Below, in pieces: positions 13,450 to 25,847 of a stretch of 64,000 nt of DNA (positions are counted from its first letter, which is position 1; every line of letters starts with the position of its first letter). Below the pieces are notes generated by a model. It was not told the origin of the DNA, did no database searches, and saw only the letters and a program-made list of their open reading frames with translations. The position numbers were made by a program, and so were the translations under genes. This stretch comes from Liolophura sinensis (Eukaryota > Mollusca > Polyplacophora > Chitonida > Chitonidae). The stretch covers positions 67,370,984 through 67,434,983 of the forward strand of contig NC_088300.1 in assembly GCF_032854445.1 (NCBI RefSeq). The letters run 5' to 3'.

Positions 13450-13814
13450 TTCCTCCAATAACGCAACACTGTGGGTGGAGAATAAAACCACGGTCTTTTC
13501 AATTGGCCAGGGCACGCGACCCGTCAGCGATTGTCTGCCCTTGCTCAATGATTGGTGCGGAGTATGCAGAAGAGGACACTGGAGATTATTTAAACTATAA
13601 GCATTGTACCAGGCAGGTCACTTTAACGGACACTATCATTAATTGGCTGGAACTGTCATACGACACTCGGCTGGAAGCTTCTATTACCCACGGCTCAGCG
13701 CTTCTGTTCGCACTTGTTTCACGTTCAGTGTTTGCCCGTCTCAGTACCACCGCTGATCGGAAGGAATCAACGTCACCCGGAGCCAACAGCTTTGATTAAT
13801 ATCTCACCAAAAGC
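13450..13814 (+). promoter_or_regulatory. Candidate promoter and non-coding first exon
   Basis: A locally GC-richer block contains CCAAT boxes in either direction at 13455, 13502, 13551 and 13642, a TATA-like tatttaaa at 13587, and a strong splice donor at 13815 (aaagc|gtaagt). Together these suggest a transcription start near 13615-13650 and a first exon of about 170-200 bp. The first plus-strand gene downstream is the secreted peptide gene at 29280, whose coding exon needs an upstream non-coding exon, but a link across 15 kb is only a guess. Confidence 0.3.
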
Positions 13815-14034
13815 GTAAGTTCTTTTCCTTTAATTCCCTTGTTCTTTAACAGTCCTGATGCTTGATATTCTTAGATTCTTTGATGATTGTTTACAATTTC
13901 GTGTTCAATTTGTCAGTCAGATTTTCAGTTAATATTTCATTAGATTATTTTTTTCGTGATTAATCCCCTTTTTTTCTCTCGATGTTGTTTTGTCGTTAAT
14001 ACAAAAAAAACATACATTTTTAAGGCCATCCCAT

Positions 14035-14290
14035 CAGTTTCACACCATGATATAAATTGTTTGGTCTTAAGATTATATCCGCATATACCACTGATTTATA
14101 TTTCTCAGAACGACGTGTATGTATACCAGGTAATATTCTTTGTGGTTAACCCGGTTAAACGTACATAAGGTTATTCTGTCAGAGTTCCACACCTTGATAT
14201 AAATTTTTGGTCTAAAGATTATATCCCCATGTACCCTCGATTTATATTTATGCAGTATTTCTCAGAACGACATGCATATATACCAGGTAA
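14035..14290. repeat. Tandem duplication, unit about 148 bp
   Basis: The segment cacaccatgatataaattg to tataccaggtaa (14041-14133) recurs at 14190-14289 with a short insertion (tatgcagta) in the second copy. Confidence 0.8.
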
Positions 14291-14884
14291 AACAAAATGA
14301 TATAGCTTAAAAGTGTCGCTGTCAGCTTCGAACTCTACCACACTTTTGAGAGTGGCGAAATCAAAAGTGGAGTCATTATTACGCTCTGTATTAAACAGGA
14401 ATGGAAAGAAACTGCAGTCGTTACGGTAAGTCACTGCCGACAATATCCATTACGGACGTCGGTATCGTGTTAAGTCTCCCCGGAGAGCCTTTTCTGTGCC
14501 TTCACATTTTTTTTTTTTTGCAAAAGTCCTCTCAAAGACCACTGGTTGAAAAGTAGCGCTTGGAATTAAAACCAGTTTTCAGTATTGACAGATAACTGTG
14601 TTCAGTAAACCTTATAACTGCTTTTACTATTCTTGTTTCAAAACATGAAACCATGGATTCGCGTTATTAATGAATAAACAATTACGACTTGATGCCTGTT
14701 ATCAATGTATCATTCATTTTAAGTGAGTGTTTTTTCGCTTGTATTTATTTCATTCGCACGAATAACTCATTAGAGTATTGTTCTATCCCATGGAAAGCGA
14801 CAGGTCCAAAGATTCGATGGTCCACAATGAACAGTGAATGTTCAAAAAGACATTGTTAGTAAATTAAACATGCTTTGGGCCTAA

Positions 14885-15172
14885 AATGAACATGTAAACC
14901 TCCTTTTTATATTGTGAGTTTCATATTGCACTTTGATGCGATGATACAGTATTGTACCACCACTACCCTGTCTCGCATATAACACTTCGTCCCCGGACCA
15001 TACCCTGCTGACACCATAAGAACATGTAAACCCTTTTTTGTCTCTCTTGGAGCCGTTTCATGTTGCACTTGGATACATTAATACAATATTGTACCATCAC
15101 TATCCTGTCATGCATATAACACTTCGCTCCGCGGACCATGCGCTATAGTGCTGACACCAAAAGCGCTGGCTT
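14885..15172. repeat. Tandem duplication, unit about 135-145 bp
   Basis: Both copies run from aacatgtaaacc through atattgtaccaycactayc and gcatataacacttcg to gctgacacca. Confidence 0.8.
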
Positions 15173-15693
15173 CCATCACTTCAGAATAATGCTGCATCAT
15201 GTTACCTTGTTTCTATTATAAAAGATTCATGTGTATTTAATAACGTTTAATGAGAAACTTTGCCCGGCAATATTAACCTGGTCCCAAGCTGAGCGCAATT
15301 TTGTTATTTTCTTTGATATGCGACCCCATTTGTGCACCGTTAGGCTTGTAAATCATTTAGCTAGATGACAAGTATTGCACGGTATGGAAGCGAACGGCGT
15401 GTCCTTAGTTTCAGGTCGGTTTGGTAATACGTCGTCAACGTTTCCTCACTACATTCTTTTATGCTGTCTATACCGTTTTTACATTAGACGTAATTGTAAA
15501 TCAATTAAATTTCTCCCTTCTGAAACTTTGAAATTGACCGTAATTACAAATCAATCATATTGTGACACAATCTGAATAACCCCAGCTGGATATGAAGGAA
15601 TATTCCTAAAATATCAGGCTTGTTATAATCAGGTTGTTTCTGTGAGAAAACATTCATCTTGGCTTTGAACTTCATGTATATGTTATTTGTTCT

Positions 15694-15760
15694 GTCAGCA
15701 ACCTGCGGATGGTCGTGGGTTTTCCCCGGGCTATGCCCGGTTTCCACCCACCATAATGCT
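15694..15760 (+). mobile_element. SINE-A middle fragment beside the minisatellite
   Basis: cagcaacctgcggatggtcg through tgcccggtttccacccac to taatgct; both the head and the 3' tail are missing. Confidence 0.75.
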
Positions 15761-15789
15761 AAACAAGACCGCGTTAAAATGCGTTCGTC

Positions 15790-16230
15790 AGCGTCACGCC
15801 CAGACCGAATACATGACACCTTGCTCTGACACCCAACACCTAACACAGACACACGAACACCCAGCCCAGTCACTGAATAGCCTAGCCAAACACGAAAACC
15901 CAACCTAGACAATGAATAGCCTAACGAGACATGAACACCCAACTCAAACACGAACACACTATCCAGACACACAAACGCCTCACCCAGACATTGGAACACC
16001 CCACCAAGACATACCCAAGCCAGATCCCGGGACATCCCACCAAAATAAATGAACACCCAAACCAGACACTCGAATATCCAATCCAGATACTGGGACACTC
16101 CACCAAGACACTGGAACATACCACATAGACACTGGAAAACCCCACCCAGACGCGGAAACTCCATCCTGAACACCTACCCAGACAGCCCATCAGCCACCCA
16201 AGCACTGGAACCGCCCACCAGGACATCTGA
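15790..16230. repeat. 21-bp minisatellite
   Basis: Degenerate units resembling agacactggaacaccccacc repeat about 20 times. The unit length is a multiple of three and stop codons are rare in it, which leaves several long frames open on both strands. It directly follows a truncated SINE-A. Confidence 0.8.
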
Positions 16231-16234
16231 ACAT

Positions 16235-17286
16235 TCCTCGGTTTGCAAGACTTGCTGTCGCGGTTATGTGGTTCTTATCTAAAGCATTATTACGAAGTTT
16301 GTCAGCAAGAGACATATTCATATTTCTTATTTGCAGTGTCATCCACTTTGCCAACTTTTGCCACATATATACGTTCATGCTTGTGGAGTTAAGTTCCTAA
16401 CTAATTTAAATAGCAGGGAAGACGGACGGGTATATTCCCGTTATTCGAACTGTATTTCTGAAGTCTCAGGCCTTTTCTCTGCACATTTACATGTAAGCAT
16501 ATGTACCACGTGACTTCGTAATAACTTTTCAGCGGTTATACCAGCTCTAGCTTAAGCGAATTTCTTTTACTAGAGTGGAAGGTTTTGAACAAGCAGAAAT
16601 GAGTTCAAATCCCCATCTCGTAAGCGAGATAACACGATATTGTTATACTTCTACTTGTGAGAAGTCCTCCAGACCAGTACATGTTACGATCTGTCCGATT
16701 TCGCATAAAGCAGGACCATGAATACATAGAAGCGCCAAATACTGCAGGAAAAATAATAAGACGACCATCGCCACAGTGAACAACAAAGCGTGTGTTACTA
16801 TCACTATGTACTTGTATACCAGGTAGTCTGAGTAATTACTATATACGAGCCCGCAAAGTGATCCCGATCTATATGCGACCTGTGAAAGCGTGTGCGTTTT
16901 GTCCCTTGTTTTGTCATATCGGTGATGCTGTGGAAAAGAATTACAATGGAACTTATTCTTCTAAAGTGTCAGACACGAGGAGACACATCAGTGCACAGCT
17001 GTCTGTATCCCAGATTATGAGGCGTACATGTCAATCTCTGCTGATGAAGCACCTATATTCAGCAGTTTGATGAAAACGAAACAGCATGAAGCTGAAGAGA
17101 AACGCACCCATTACATCAATGCTGGTGAAGAAGGGTATTTTACTGACTGGTGTATTCATATAACAGCAATCACTTAAATGCACTCTGAAGTGGGTCGTAA
17201 AGTAGGTCCCTGAAACACCAGATTTGTATATGTAATGGGCTACATCGGCAAATTACATGTGGTTACTCAGGTAGTTTCATGGTAGC
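16235..17286. other. No gene recognised
   Basis: A 92-codon frame at 16792-17070 has no recognisable motif. A tRNA-like gagttcaaatcc is at about 16600. Confidence 0.45.
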
Positions 17287-17292
17287 GGGCCC

Positions 17293-17504
17293 CTCAATCA
17301 CGAAGCAGTCTTAGACCTAATGTCAGACTCAGTCTTAACATATGGCCATACTATTCCAAATCTTAGATCTGAAATTTAGCGTTAATTTTCAATTGAATGC
17401 AGAAGACATTTCTTAGTATGTTTAAAATTAAATATTTTTAGGGCAATTAACTGTTTTGAAGTTCAGACTGTAACTTGTAAGTCTGAAAGACTTCGTGACC
17501 CTGA
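17293..17504. mobile_element. MITE-like element with TIR ctca..tcacgaag
   Basis: The ends ctcaatcacgaagcagtctta and the reverse complement of gacttcgtgaccctga form the inverted repeat. A 4-bp gccc flanks both sides (17289-17292, 17505-17508), a possible target duplication. The relative at 47048-47253 has the same ends and also a 4-bp flank repeat. Confidence 0.68.
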
Positions 17505-17639
17505 GCCCAGAGACACGAAGTGAAGCTTACGGATCTAACGGACAGTGACGAATATATAATATTTAATAGCAAAATTTTATTTACGAATATCCGATGTAGG
17601 TAACTCGTTTGAAATTAAAACAATGTGGTGCAGGTCCTT

Positions 17640-17830
17640 ATAGTACACACGATGAGGGTTCAATCCCGACCTTAGACAGGGGAGTTGTGGATTTGCCTGG
17701 CTTTCCTGCACTAATCGTGGGACTGGGTGACAAAAGGTTGTCGGCCATGCCCATGGGGCCGTGGTAAGCAGCTGAAGACCACTTGTCTTCTATCAGTATG
17801 TGGACAATATCACTCGTGAAAAAGTTCATC
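17640..17830 (+). mobile_element. tRNA-like SINE relic
   Basis: gagggttcaatcccgacct looks like a tRNA box B. The following ccttgtcttctatcag and tggacaatatcactcg resemble the segment at 19200. Confidence 0.4.
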
Positions 17831-19199
17831 AGTAACTAACTATAACATTTCAATCGTTTCAATTTTGTTCAGTTCCCCTTACCAACAAGAAATTTTGCTA
17901 TGATTTTGCTATGTAGAGGTCAGGCGGTTTCCCCATGGAATGTACAGAAAATTCAGCAAACTTAATTAAGTATTTTGACCGAGGATGGGGCGTGTGACCT
18001 TTTATCCCGACTTAACCTCACAAAGCCATCACAAGTCAAAATTTAAATCCTTTAGTAATGTATAGTATTTGACCTTGGAAGTTGAAAGATTTAAGACACA
18101 TTTGCCTTAAATAACTGTTACGAGGGAGTCAAAAGTCTAAAATCTAGTCCAAAAAAAGCTCTGAATTCACATTTCAAATTCTGAATTAAATCAGAAATGA
18201 TTTTGTGGAATCGGTTACATGACCAGCACGATCGTCTGCGGAGAGTTGTAGAAATATATTATGTCTTCTGGATTTGTTCAGTTTTGGAACTTGCACGTGA
18301 GTTTTAGAATAAAGTTCGAACCTGAGGATCGATCCGTTTGATTTTGAAGTTGTCGTAAACTTCATTCTCTTTCTCTGACCGTGCCAATTATTCAGTCCGT
18401 CCAGATCAGTTATCACCCTTAAGTCATGACTGAGAGGGTTTTGAGAGTATCTCATAAGCTTTAATTGCTTCTAAGATCCGCCTCACAGCAAGACATACAA
18501 AAAAATCAATCAATGGCAGTTAAATTTTTGCACATAGTTATATAGTTAAGCAGCTCTTGTTTAATATGGCATGAAGGTATTTACTTTGCAGGCACTTTCT
18601 AGTAGGTTCACAAAGCTAGGAATCTCGAGTAATCTGACCGACAAAAGCATGTCCTTAACCACCGATTTCTCAAAATCCCTTATCATTCACCTTTTTACAA
18701 AACTTTACAGGTTTCTTCGCCTAAATAGGGACATTCGCTCAGCTGAAGAACATTTCTGTCTTTAAATGACCCCATTGGAGTATCATTAACAGCGTAATCT
18801 AAAAAGCCACCATTAAATATTTAGCACGGAGACTGCGGCCATCTTGTCAACGGCTTCAAAAAATGAATATCGCGTTCGTGCTAATTTGCACTCCGAGGCT
18901 TCTTCTCTTTGAGTCACCATTCTGAAGGTGGCATCTATGGAGTGGCTTCTACACATCGGTCCTCACTTTACAAAACCTGCGCGTGCCCTCTTGCTTCTGG
19001 ACATTTTTTTTTGTATATGATAACTGAGTAACGGGTTGGCATTAACGTCGCTAGTTTGCATGTGCTCAGTCACATTCATTTATTTCATCAATTTAATTAA
19101 TATTGAGGGAGCAGAGAGTGGTTACAGGTACTTGTCTTACAATTGCTATGACACATTAAATTCGGGTTGGAAACGACTCTCATTGCTGGTGTGGCCGTT
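17831..19199. other. No gene recognised
   Basis: Short frames only; no splice-supported exon. Confidence 0.5.
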
Positions 19200-19363
19200 G
19201 GCGCAATCTAATATTCGTTGAAGGCCTCTTGTCTTCCACCTATATGGTGGACACATCTGTAAGCCACAGTAACTTGTCAAAGGTCTGGTTTACAAGGCAA
19301 TGGTGGGTTTAATACTGACCGCCATCGTATAAGTAAAAAATTCTTAGACAACAGTCAAATGAA

Positions 19364-19398
<35 letters not shown>

Positions 19399-19400
19399 AC
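19200..19400 (+). mobile_element. Variant SINE with SINE-A-type tail
   Basis: The 3' part has ccgccatcgtataagtaaaa and ttcttagacaacagtcaaat, then (aaat)n. The upstream half differs from SINE-A but resembles 17690-17820 (cttgtcttc, tggtggaca). Confidence 0.55.
19361..19400. repeat. (aaat)n microsatellite, tail of a SINE
   Basis: About ten aaat units end the SINE-like segment at 19200-19400. Confidence 0.85.
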
Positions 19401-19592
19401 AAATTGATAAATCGTCATGATATTATATGACATCAAACATGGAAAAACAAAAAGTCTGATGGGCCTCAAAATTAAAGCCAATCAAAACATTCCAATGCAT
19501 TTTTCTGCAGAGATGGTTTATTGGTACACTCAGTGATACATGACTGATATACATGTGTACACGGTGGGTCTTCACAGTATTTCACCTGTTTT

Positions 19593-19765
19593 TTGATTTA
19601 TTTGATTGCCTGTTTATGCCCTTCTCAATAATTTTTCAATTACATGACGGCTGTTTCCCCCTCCCTTTGCTAGATACCTGACAAACCTCCTGCCTAACAA
19701 CGACAGTCGAAACGACAAGAGATGGATTCGAATACACGATCTTATTGGTCAAGGGGTCTGACAAT
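19593..19765 (-). mobile_element. Variant SINE, minus strand
   Basis: gatttatttgattgcctgtt begins the reversed tail. At the other end gattcgaatacacgatctta with ttggtcaaggggtct is a tRNA-like head read on the minus strand. Confidence 0.55.
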
Positions 19766-19769
19766 CTGA

Positions 19770-21190
19770 CAAGCTTTGTAATAACTTATTGTATTTAGTC
19801 ATCAAAACTTAAGACCATCACTGCACTGGCAGCAATGTATTTTCCCTGTAAAATTTTCTTGACGGAAGCTATGACCAAATGTCTATAGATTCCATTTACT
19901 TTATTTACGACATAATTTCCGCTCGGCTTGCCGAATGGAATTATAGTTGTTTTAGATGTTTTAACGGCGTGTAGCTGGTTCTGGTTGAGGCATAAGCAGT
20001 TATGTAGGGTGCTCAGATGGATACAATGCAAGGATTTGTACACACACAAAGCGTGCCCCTCGGGGACCCATCTTTCTTAACGCATTCCTTTAATCTATCA
20101 AACATATCGTGTCGTAGAAAGACGAAAAACGTCATTGTATTAGAAGCATTGACGACAACAACACATTTCATTTTTTTTCCTTTTTATTTTGGAAACAATG
20201 GGTATAACTGTAGCCGTCCACGCAGCATTCTACAGGCGTGTTTTACGACCGACAGGCGTCGAGAAACAGGCTGACACGAAGCAAAAGTCATTATCCATTC
20301 GTTACTCAAAACTCGGTGTAATCCGACGTTTTCCGGCGCGGCCCTGCTGAGAGCCCGCTGGATATGTTGGCCTGCAAAACACCTTCAGTACAGAGCCGTC
20401 TGCTGTATTGTACCAAAATGAAATACAGAGACGGCATACTTCCATTGAAACACGAGTGTGTTTTCTTGGAATCCTAGACAGTATATGAATTCTGACTTAA
20501 AAAAAACCCCGGTAATATGTTGACTCAGGTCAGTTAATATTTTTCTGGACTTTGAAACGATACTTTATGTTCAGCTATACAACCTGGGAAATATTAAAAA
20601 TGAAAGCTTAAAGCGTAGAAATACCAAACAATCTAAAAGAAAAAATGACAACCCATTGGTGACCATTGAATTGTAACAACTCCTTGATATGTTTGTCATC
20701 TAAAAACTGTAAATGAAAGACGTTTGGTATACGAAAGAAAAGTGTTTATAACCACGATACAAACGGCCTTCACAACCTACCCTTGGCAGCTATGCATATG
20801 ACATGGATCGAAGGTATCGCTAGGCTTGTGGTACCTTCGTGGCCATCCTTTTCAGATTTTCCACATATTTTTGGTGGTAGAAGCCTATGCAGGTAGATTT
20901 CCTTTGAGATATATGCCACAAAATTTGAAAAAACAAATTGTGTGAACATGGTGTAGAACGAGGGAAATCTATGATAATAGAAAATATAGAGCGTTCATTT
21001 CACTGCGCCTGACCTGACCAATCAAACATTGGATAAAATGTGATTCAATTGCAAATGGTCTTAATTCCTAATATGGAAAAACCAGATGATCATCCAAAAT
21101 TGCCGGGTTTCTATTTCAACGAAGTCAGTCTATCATATCGTAAGGTGAGCAGTATATGGCATGGAGTATAAAGCGCCTTTGCTATTCTAT
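19770..21190. other. No gene recognised
   Basis: Short frames on both strands, none with a recognisable motif. Confidence 0.5.
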
Positions 21191-21192
21191 GT

Positions 21193-21370
21193 TCTCTCCA
21201 GTCGTACGTGGGAAGGTCTTTCAGCAACCTCCGGATAGTCGTGGGTTTCCCCCGAGCTCTGCCCGTTTTCCTCCCACCATAATGCTGGCACCGTCGTATA
21301 AGTGAAATATTTTTGAGTATGGCGTAAAACGCCAATCAAATAAATAAATAAATAAATAAATAAATAAAAA
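21193..21370 (+). mobile_element. SINE-A copy with long aaat tail
   Basis: From ctctccagtcgtacgtggga through tcctcccaccataatgctgg and gtataagtgaaatatttttg to aaacgccaatcaaataaata and repeated aaat. Confidence 0.88.
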
Positions 21371-22020
21371 CCGCTCCAATGTGTTAGAAAAATTACTATA
21401 GTATATAACTGTGAAATTACGTCGACCAATACTACAAAGCTTTCTGTGCGTATTGCTGAAACGGTGATAAGAAATTCACACAATTTATAGTGTTAAAATT
21501 AAGCGACTATTTAGGTGAGAAACGGCTAATCTTATACATCACATTGCAGCGCCGAGATGATGCATGACACAAGAATGCATTATTACCTCCTCCTGGATCG
21601 GAATCCTGTTCCCATGGCTTGCGCACGCGGAAACCACTTCCAGCAAGCAATTTCATTCAAAGCACTTCGAGGTCTATATGTCTGAAACAAATCACAAAAG
21701 ATTCCCAAGACCCACAAAAATGAGATATCGTGCAACACTTTGCGAAAAAATCATGCAATATAAAAAAACTACAGTATAGTGAGTAAAACCAGAGTTGTGA
21801 GGATAATGTGATAGTTGACAAATGGTCACACATACATTTCATTCCTGACCATAGGATATTTATCTACTTCTATACTTTGTCCAATGTCCAGCAAGCAAGA
21901 AAGCAAGCATGGAACTAGCCCATAAAGGGGCTGACGTCACCAAGTTGCATGCTAGTGTGGACAGGGCTAGGGGGATTAAATTTATCATACGTGCATGTTT
22001 CTATAAATTTATTATTATAT

Positions 22021-22152
22021 AGGCAGCAACCTGCGAATGGTTGTGGGTTTTTCCCCGGGTTCTGCCCGGTTTTCTCCCACTATTAATGCTGGCCGTCGTC
22101 GTATAAGTGAAATATTCTTGAGCTACGATGTAAAACATCAATCAAATAAATT
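22021..22152 (+). mobile_element. SINE-A copy (5'-truncated)
   Basis: ggcagcaacctgcgaatggt to aaacatcaatcaaataaatt. It lies 90 bp from a full-length copy in the opposite orientation. Confidence 0.85.
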
Positions 22153-22244
22153 AATATTACGTCGGTAGGGCTGATAATTTCCGAGAATATAATGCCAGTG
22201 ACAGTGGAAAATGATATTACGCAGTATGATGCTTTTGATTTTAA

Positions 22245-22510
22245 TATTTATTTATTTATTTGATTGGTGTTTACGCCGTACTCAACAATATTTCATTTAT
22301 ACGACGGCTGCCAGCATTATGGTGCTAGGAAACCGGGCAGAGCTCGGGGGAAACCCAAGACCATCCGCATGTTACTGGAAGACCTTCCCACTTATGGCCG
22401 GAGAGGAAGCCAGCATGAGCTGGACTTGAATTCAGAGCGACCGCATTGGTGAGAGGTTCCTGGGTCATAACGCTGCGCTAGCGCGCTAACCAACTCAGTC
22501 ACAGAGGCCC
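22245..22510 (-). mobile_element. Full-length SINE-A with 13-bp target duplication
   Basis: Read on the minus strand, the head ggggcctctgtgactgagtt, then ggttagcgcgctagc (tRNA box A-like), leads through the conserved middle to the caatcaaataaataaata tail. cttttgattttaa flanks it exactly at 22232-22244 and 22511-22523. This copy defines the family. Confidence 0.93.
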
Positions 22511-23054
22511 CTTTTGATTTTAAAGATAATGATGTACGGGAAATGTCCATTAACACTCTGAAACTAACCATTGCTATCATGATTGTTTTTGAATCGTACA
22601 TCATGGATTCGTTGGATAAAGTCATGTTATGAACGAACGCTTGTGCCGAGACATCGATTTTTTCAAACCAGGACTTCTTTTATTGGCTTAGTTATCAATC
22701 AAGACCTTTTTATGGCAGTTCAAATTCATCAAAGATACTACCCAGTACTTGTATTATGACACAGGTGAGATATTATCGACTTGACGGCTTTATTTAATGA
22801 CAAAAATCGAACAAACAGCCAGTAAGTCGTTGACGGATTTGCAGGCCACCTATCTATAAGAAATCGGTCAAAGTTCTTAGCCAGTTCCTGTCAGCTTTCC
22901 CTTTTCCTTGTTTTGACAATTCTGCATGATTCCTTTTCATGTTGACGCGTTAGTCGGTATACAAGCAACTTGAAGATTTTTTAAGCGGCTGGTATGATTT
23001 GCGTGGAATCCACCAATCTCTACATGCCAGCCTACTATGCAGGCTAAAAGCTGT

Positions 23055-23285
23055 TCATCTTAACTTATTTATTAAATGGTTTCCGCCGTATAAAGGGGAC
23101 CCTCCACCGCATTAATTGTTAACCACATTGTCTTTTCTGTATCTTGACTTACCCACCAATGGAGAATATTATATATCATATAGTACATATCATAAACCTC
23201 CTGACTTTGAGCGGTACAGAACAGGAAGGAACTGAATTCGAGCCTGCGACCCCCTTGGTCAAGCACTCATAGGTGAGAGCAAGGC
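23055..23285 (-). mobile_element. Variant SINE, diverged
   Basis: ttatttattaaatggtttcc and gccgtataaagg form the reversed tail. ctgaattcgagcctgcgacc with cttggtcaagcactcat is a tRNA-like head on the minus strand, like the copy at 19593. Confidence 0.5.
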
Positions 23286-23289
23286 GATA

Positions 23290-24158
23290 GCATCGATCCA
23301 GCGATGGTCCGCAATGGGAGGTTAAGGACAAATATAAAAACTTTGAGGAATTTATTTTTTCTGTTCGACCTATTTCTCAGTGTCAAATAGCGGGATGAAA
23401 AGAGGTTTGTAATATTGCTGTGGTGAACTTATGTGACACGGAAGGAACATCTCTGGTTTCCATTGTCAACGTGGGTACATTATTGACAGAACAAGGACCA
23501 CGAGGTGTCATGGCGCTTCCTGTTTATCAGTATAAGAAGTCATGCACTCTCGTGTTTGTCACGGGTCGTGGAGTCTGCGCTGCCGTTGGTGCCGCCACGA
23601 AGTGTCGTTTGCGCAGGTCGACGAGACCATTCCATTCACGCCTGATCTGATATATTTGTGCAAATATATCGTGTTCTTTGAAATCTGACGGCCATTGCGT
23701 GGTAAAGGTGTTGTGATAGAACATCAGATCTACTCGGAGAGCGGATAAATTACCGCAGCTGCCAGGTAGCGCCTGGCGGGCCGCGGGCCTGAGAAAGGTT
23801 TTTTTCTTCTTTTGGAATCCTTAACAGTGACACATTAGACGGAAGTGCTGAGCGAAGGTAGGAAGTCGGTGTTAATGGTTGCTGAAGGCCGGCACTGTAC
23901 AGTTATGACGAGAAGCCTCATACTCCTCCCACGGTATGAAGAGGCTTGAGGGGAGTGGAGTATGGGCTGTCACACGCTCTCCGGATATCCTGTGTCACGA
24001 GGACAAACGCTATTACCTCACCCTGACCAAATACTTACTACATCACCTGACCAAAAGTTATACATCCTCATCCCGACTCCTACCTCAGCTCGACCTAAAA
24101 TTTACAGCTTCACCCTGTCCTAAGGGTGCACATCCTCATCCTGTCCTAAGACTTACAA
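23290..24158. other. GC-richer unlabelled stretch
   Basis: 23420-23770 is richer in G and C (ggcgggccgcgggcctgag) than its surroundings and could be a promoter or exon, but I found no convincing start, splice site or protein motif. Confidence 0.35.
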
Positions 24159-24373
24159 CCAATAAACGGAATAACCTTTTAAGGCCTATAAACGGTATAA
24201 CCTTTCAAGACCAATAAACGGAATAACATTTCAAAGCCTATAAACGGAATAACTTTTCAAGACCAATAAAGAATATAATCTTTCATGGACAATAATCGGT
24301 ATAATTTTTCAAGGTCAATAAACTATAATTTCAAGACCAATAAACGGTATAACATTTTAGGACCAATAAACGG
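24159..24373. repeat. 26-bp tandem array
   Basis: Units ccaataaacggaataacctt with a short tail start at 24159, 24185, 24211, 24237 and 24263 at exactly 26-bp steps, then become irregular. Alternate units begin ccaataaacgg or cctataaacgg, hinting at a 52-bp dimer. Confidence 0.85.
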
Positions 24374-24611
24374 GTTGGAGCGGGGAAGGGCCACAATCTG
24401 TTCGGCTCTGTGTGAGTAAACTGTGATTTCATTGATGGGGCGGCAGGTTCTTCGTGGCTTTTCATAAAGACAACATGTTAAATCTGTGGACATTTAAACC
24501 AGTCTGACCCTGTGGTCGTAATAATGTATGTTAAAATTGGCGTTAATCAGAAGGCATACAAGATAATTCCTCACGGTTGTGCCAGTGAAAATTGGAATCC
24601 TGACTTTGACG

Positions 24612-24880
24612 CGTTCCTTACAGTGTGGATACAAAGACATTTGCAGCTTCATCCCCATGAATTCGTATTCCTTACAGTATGGATACACAGACATTCGCGG
24701 CTTCTCCGGATGAATTCGTGTTCCTTACTGCGTGGATACAAAGACATTCGCGGCTTCTCCGGATGAATTCGTGTTCCTTGCTGCGTGGATACAAAGACAT
24801 TCGCGGCTTCTCCGGATGTATTTGTGTTCCATGCAGAGTAGAAATATAGGTATTCACGGCTACGTCCGGATAAATTCATC
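24612..24880. repeat. 53-bp tandem array, five copies
   Basis: Units run ttccttactgcgtggataca, aagacattcgcggcttctcc, ggatgaattcgtg. The central copies are nearly identical and the outer ones diverged. The sequence is open in several frames but repetitive. Confidence 0.88.
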
Positions 24881-25847
24881 CATTAAACGACCTTAGTCAT
24901 TGTTGTCCTTTGTGAGCAACGCTATCGGTCACTGAACCAAAGAAGACTGACGGCATACTCGATTTTGCCCGCGTAATGATATTTGATTATTTGGTAACCA
25001 AATGTTTAAGACGTTGATGAAACACAGTGATGAAGTGAATGGGATTCAAGCTGACCATTGGGTCGATATATGACTGTACAGCGTTATGAGTAGCGAGTTA
25101 GAGGTGAGGAGAACCGGGATGAGAGAATGTGTGTGTGCGCGTGCGAGCGGTGTGTGTGCGGATGATGATGCGGATGATGATGGGCCACGAAAATTGTATC
25201 CCACCGAACATTCTGTTTGCAGTGCAAGCAGTAAACACATAATACAAAATAGAAAAACAAATACAGGCGATAATAGTCAACATTAACATTTTGCGCGAAG
25301 TTTTATCATGCGAATGAACCCTCGCATGGCGATGAGCTATGCAGATTATCTCCCTTGCCTTTACTCTCCAGCTGCGAGCAGCAAAGGAAGAGGGCAAGGC
25401 ACCACGCTGTGTCCGTTTTTCTGTTCGACTGGATTATAAAGCGCATCATGATGTCATTGAAATTTGGTATTAAAATGCCATTTTAAGTAAGACACAAGCA
25501 TTTAAGAACTATAGCTAAGAGGAAAAGTCCTTGTGATTTTTTTTTAATATAAGCGTCAAGTCCGACATTCCTATACCATTCGTAGTCCGTAAAGGGCGTT
25601 CCAAGTCGATAATCGCAAGATCCATTTCCACAACAACGTTTAACACTAACTCCCGAAGACAAAGGTATGTAAGAAATTATACAAATAAGAAATAAAGCCG
25701 GTAACACACAAGAGAGTCATCAGTTTTCAATGATGCCCGGCAGACAATGAACATTCCAGGCATGACTTCCATATCAAAGTTCAAATTCGTAGTCCGTGAA
25801 TGAGTTCCATGTCAGATAACAGTCGCGCTTTCATTGCAAGTGTTCAT
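24881..25847. other. No gene recognised; low-complexity patch
   Basis: gtgtgtgtgcgcgtgcgagc and gatgatgatg runs near 25127-25185 open several frames. Confidence 0.45.

Noticed and set aside
13437-13799. 120-codon plus-strand frame
   Set aside because: Several frames are open in this GC-richer block, no protein motif is visible, and promoter-like elements explain the composition better.
15544-16173. 209-codon frame on the minus strand
   Set aside because: It is produced by the 21-bp minisatellite and shows only a repeated seven-residue pattern with no start, splice or family support.
22470-22510. tRNA gene
   Set aside because: The tRNA-like boxes here, and those near 47750 and 63690, are heads of SINEs followed by SINE bodies and flanked by target duplications or tails, not complete tRNAs.
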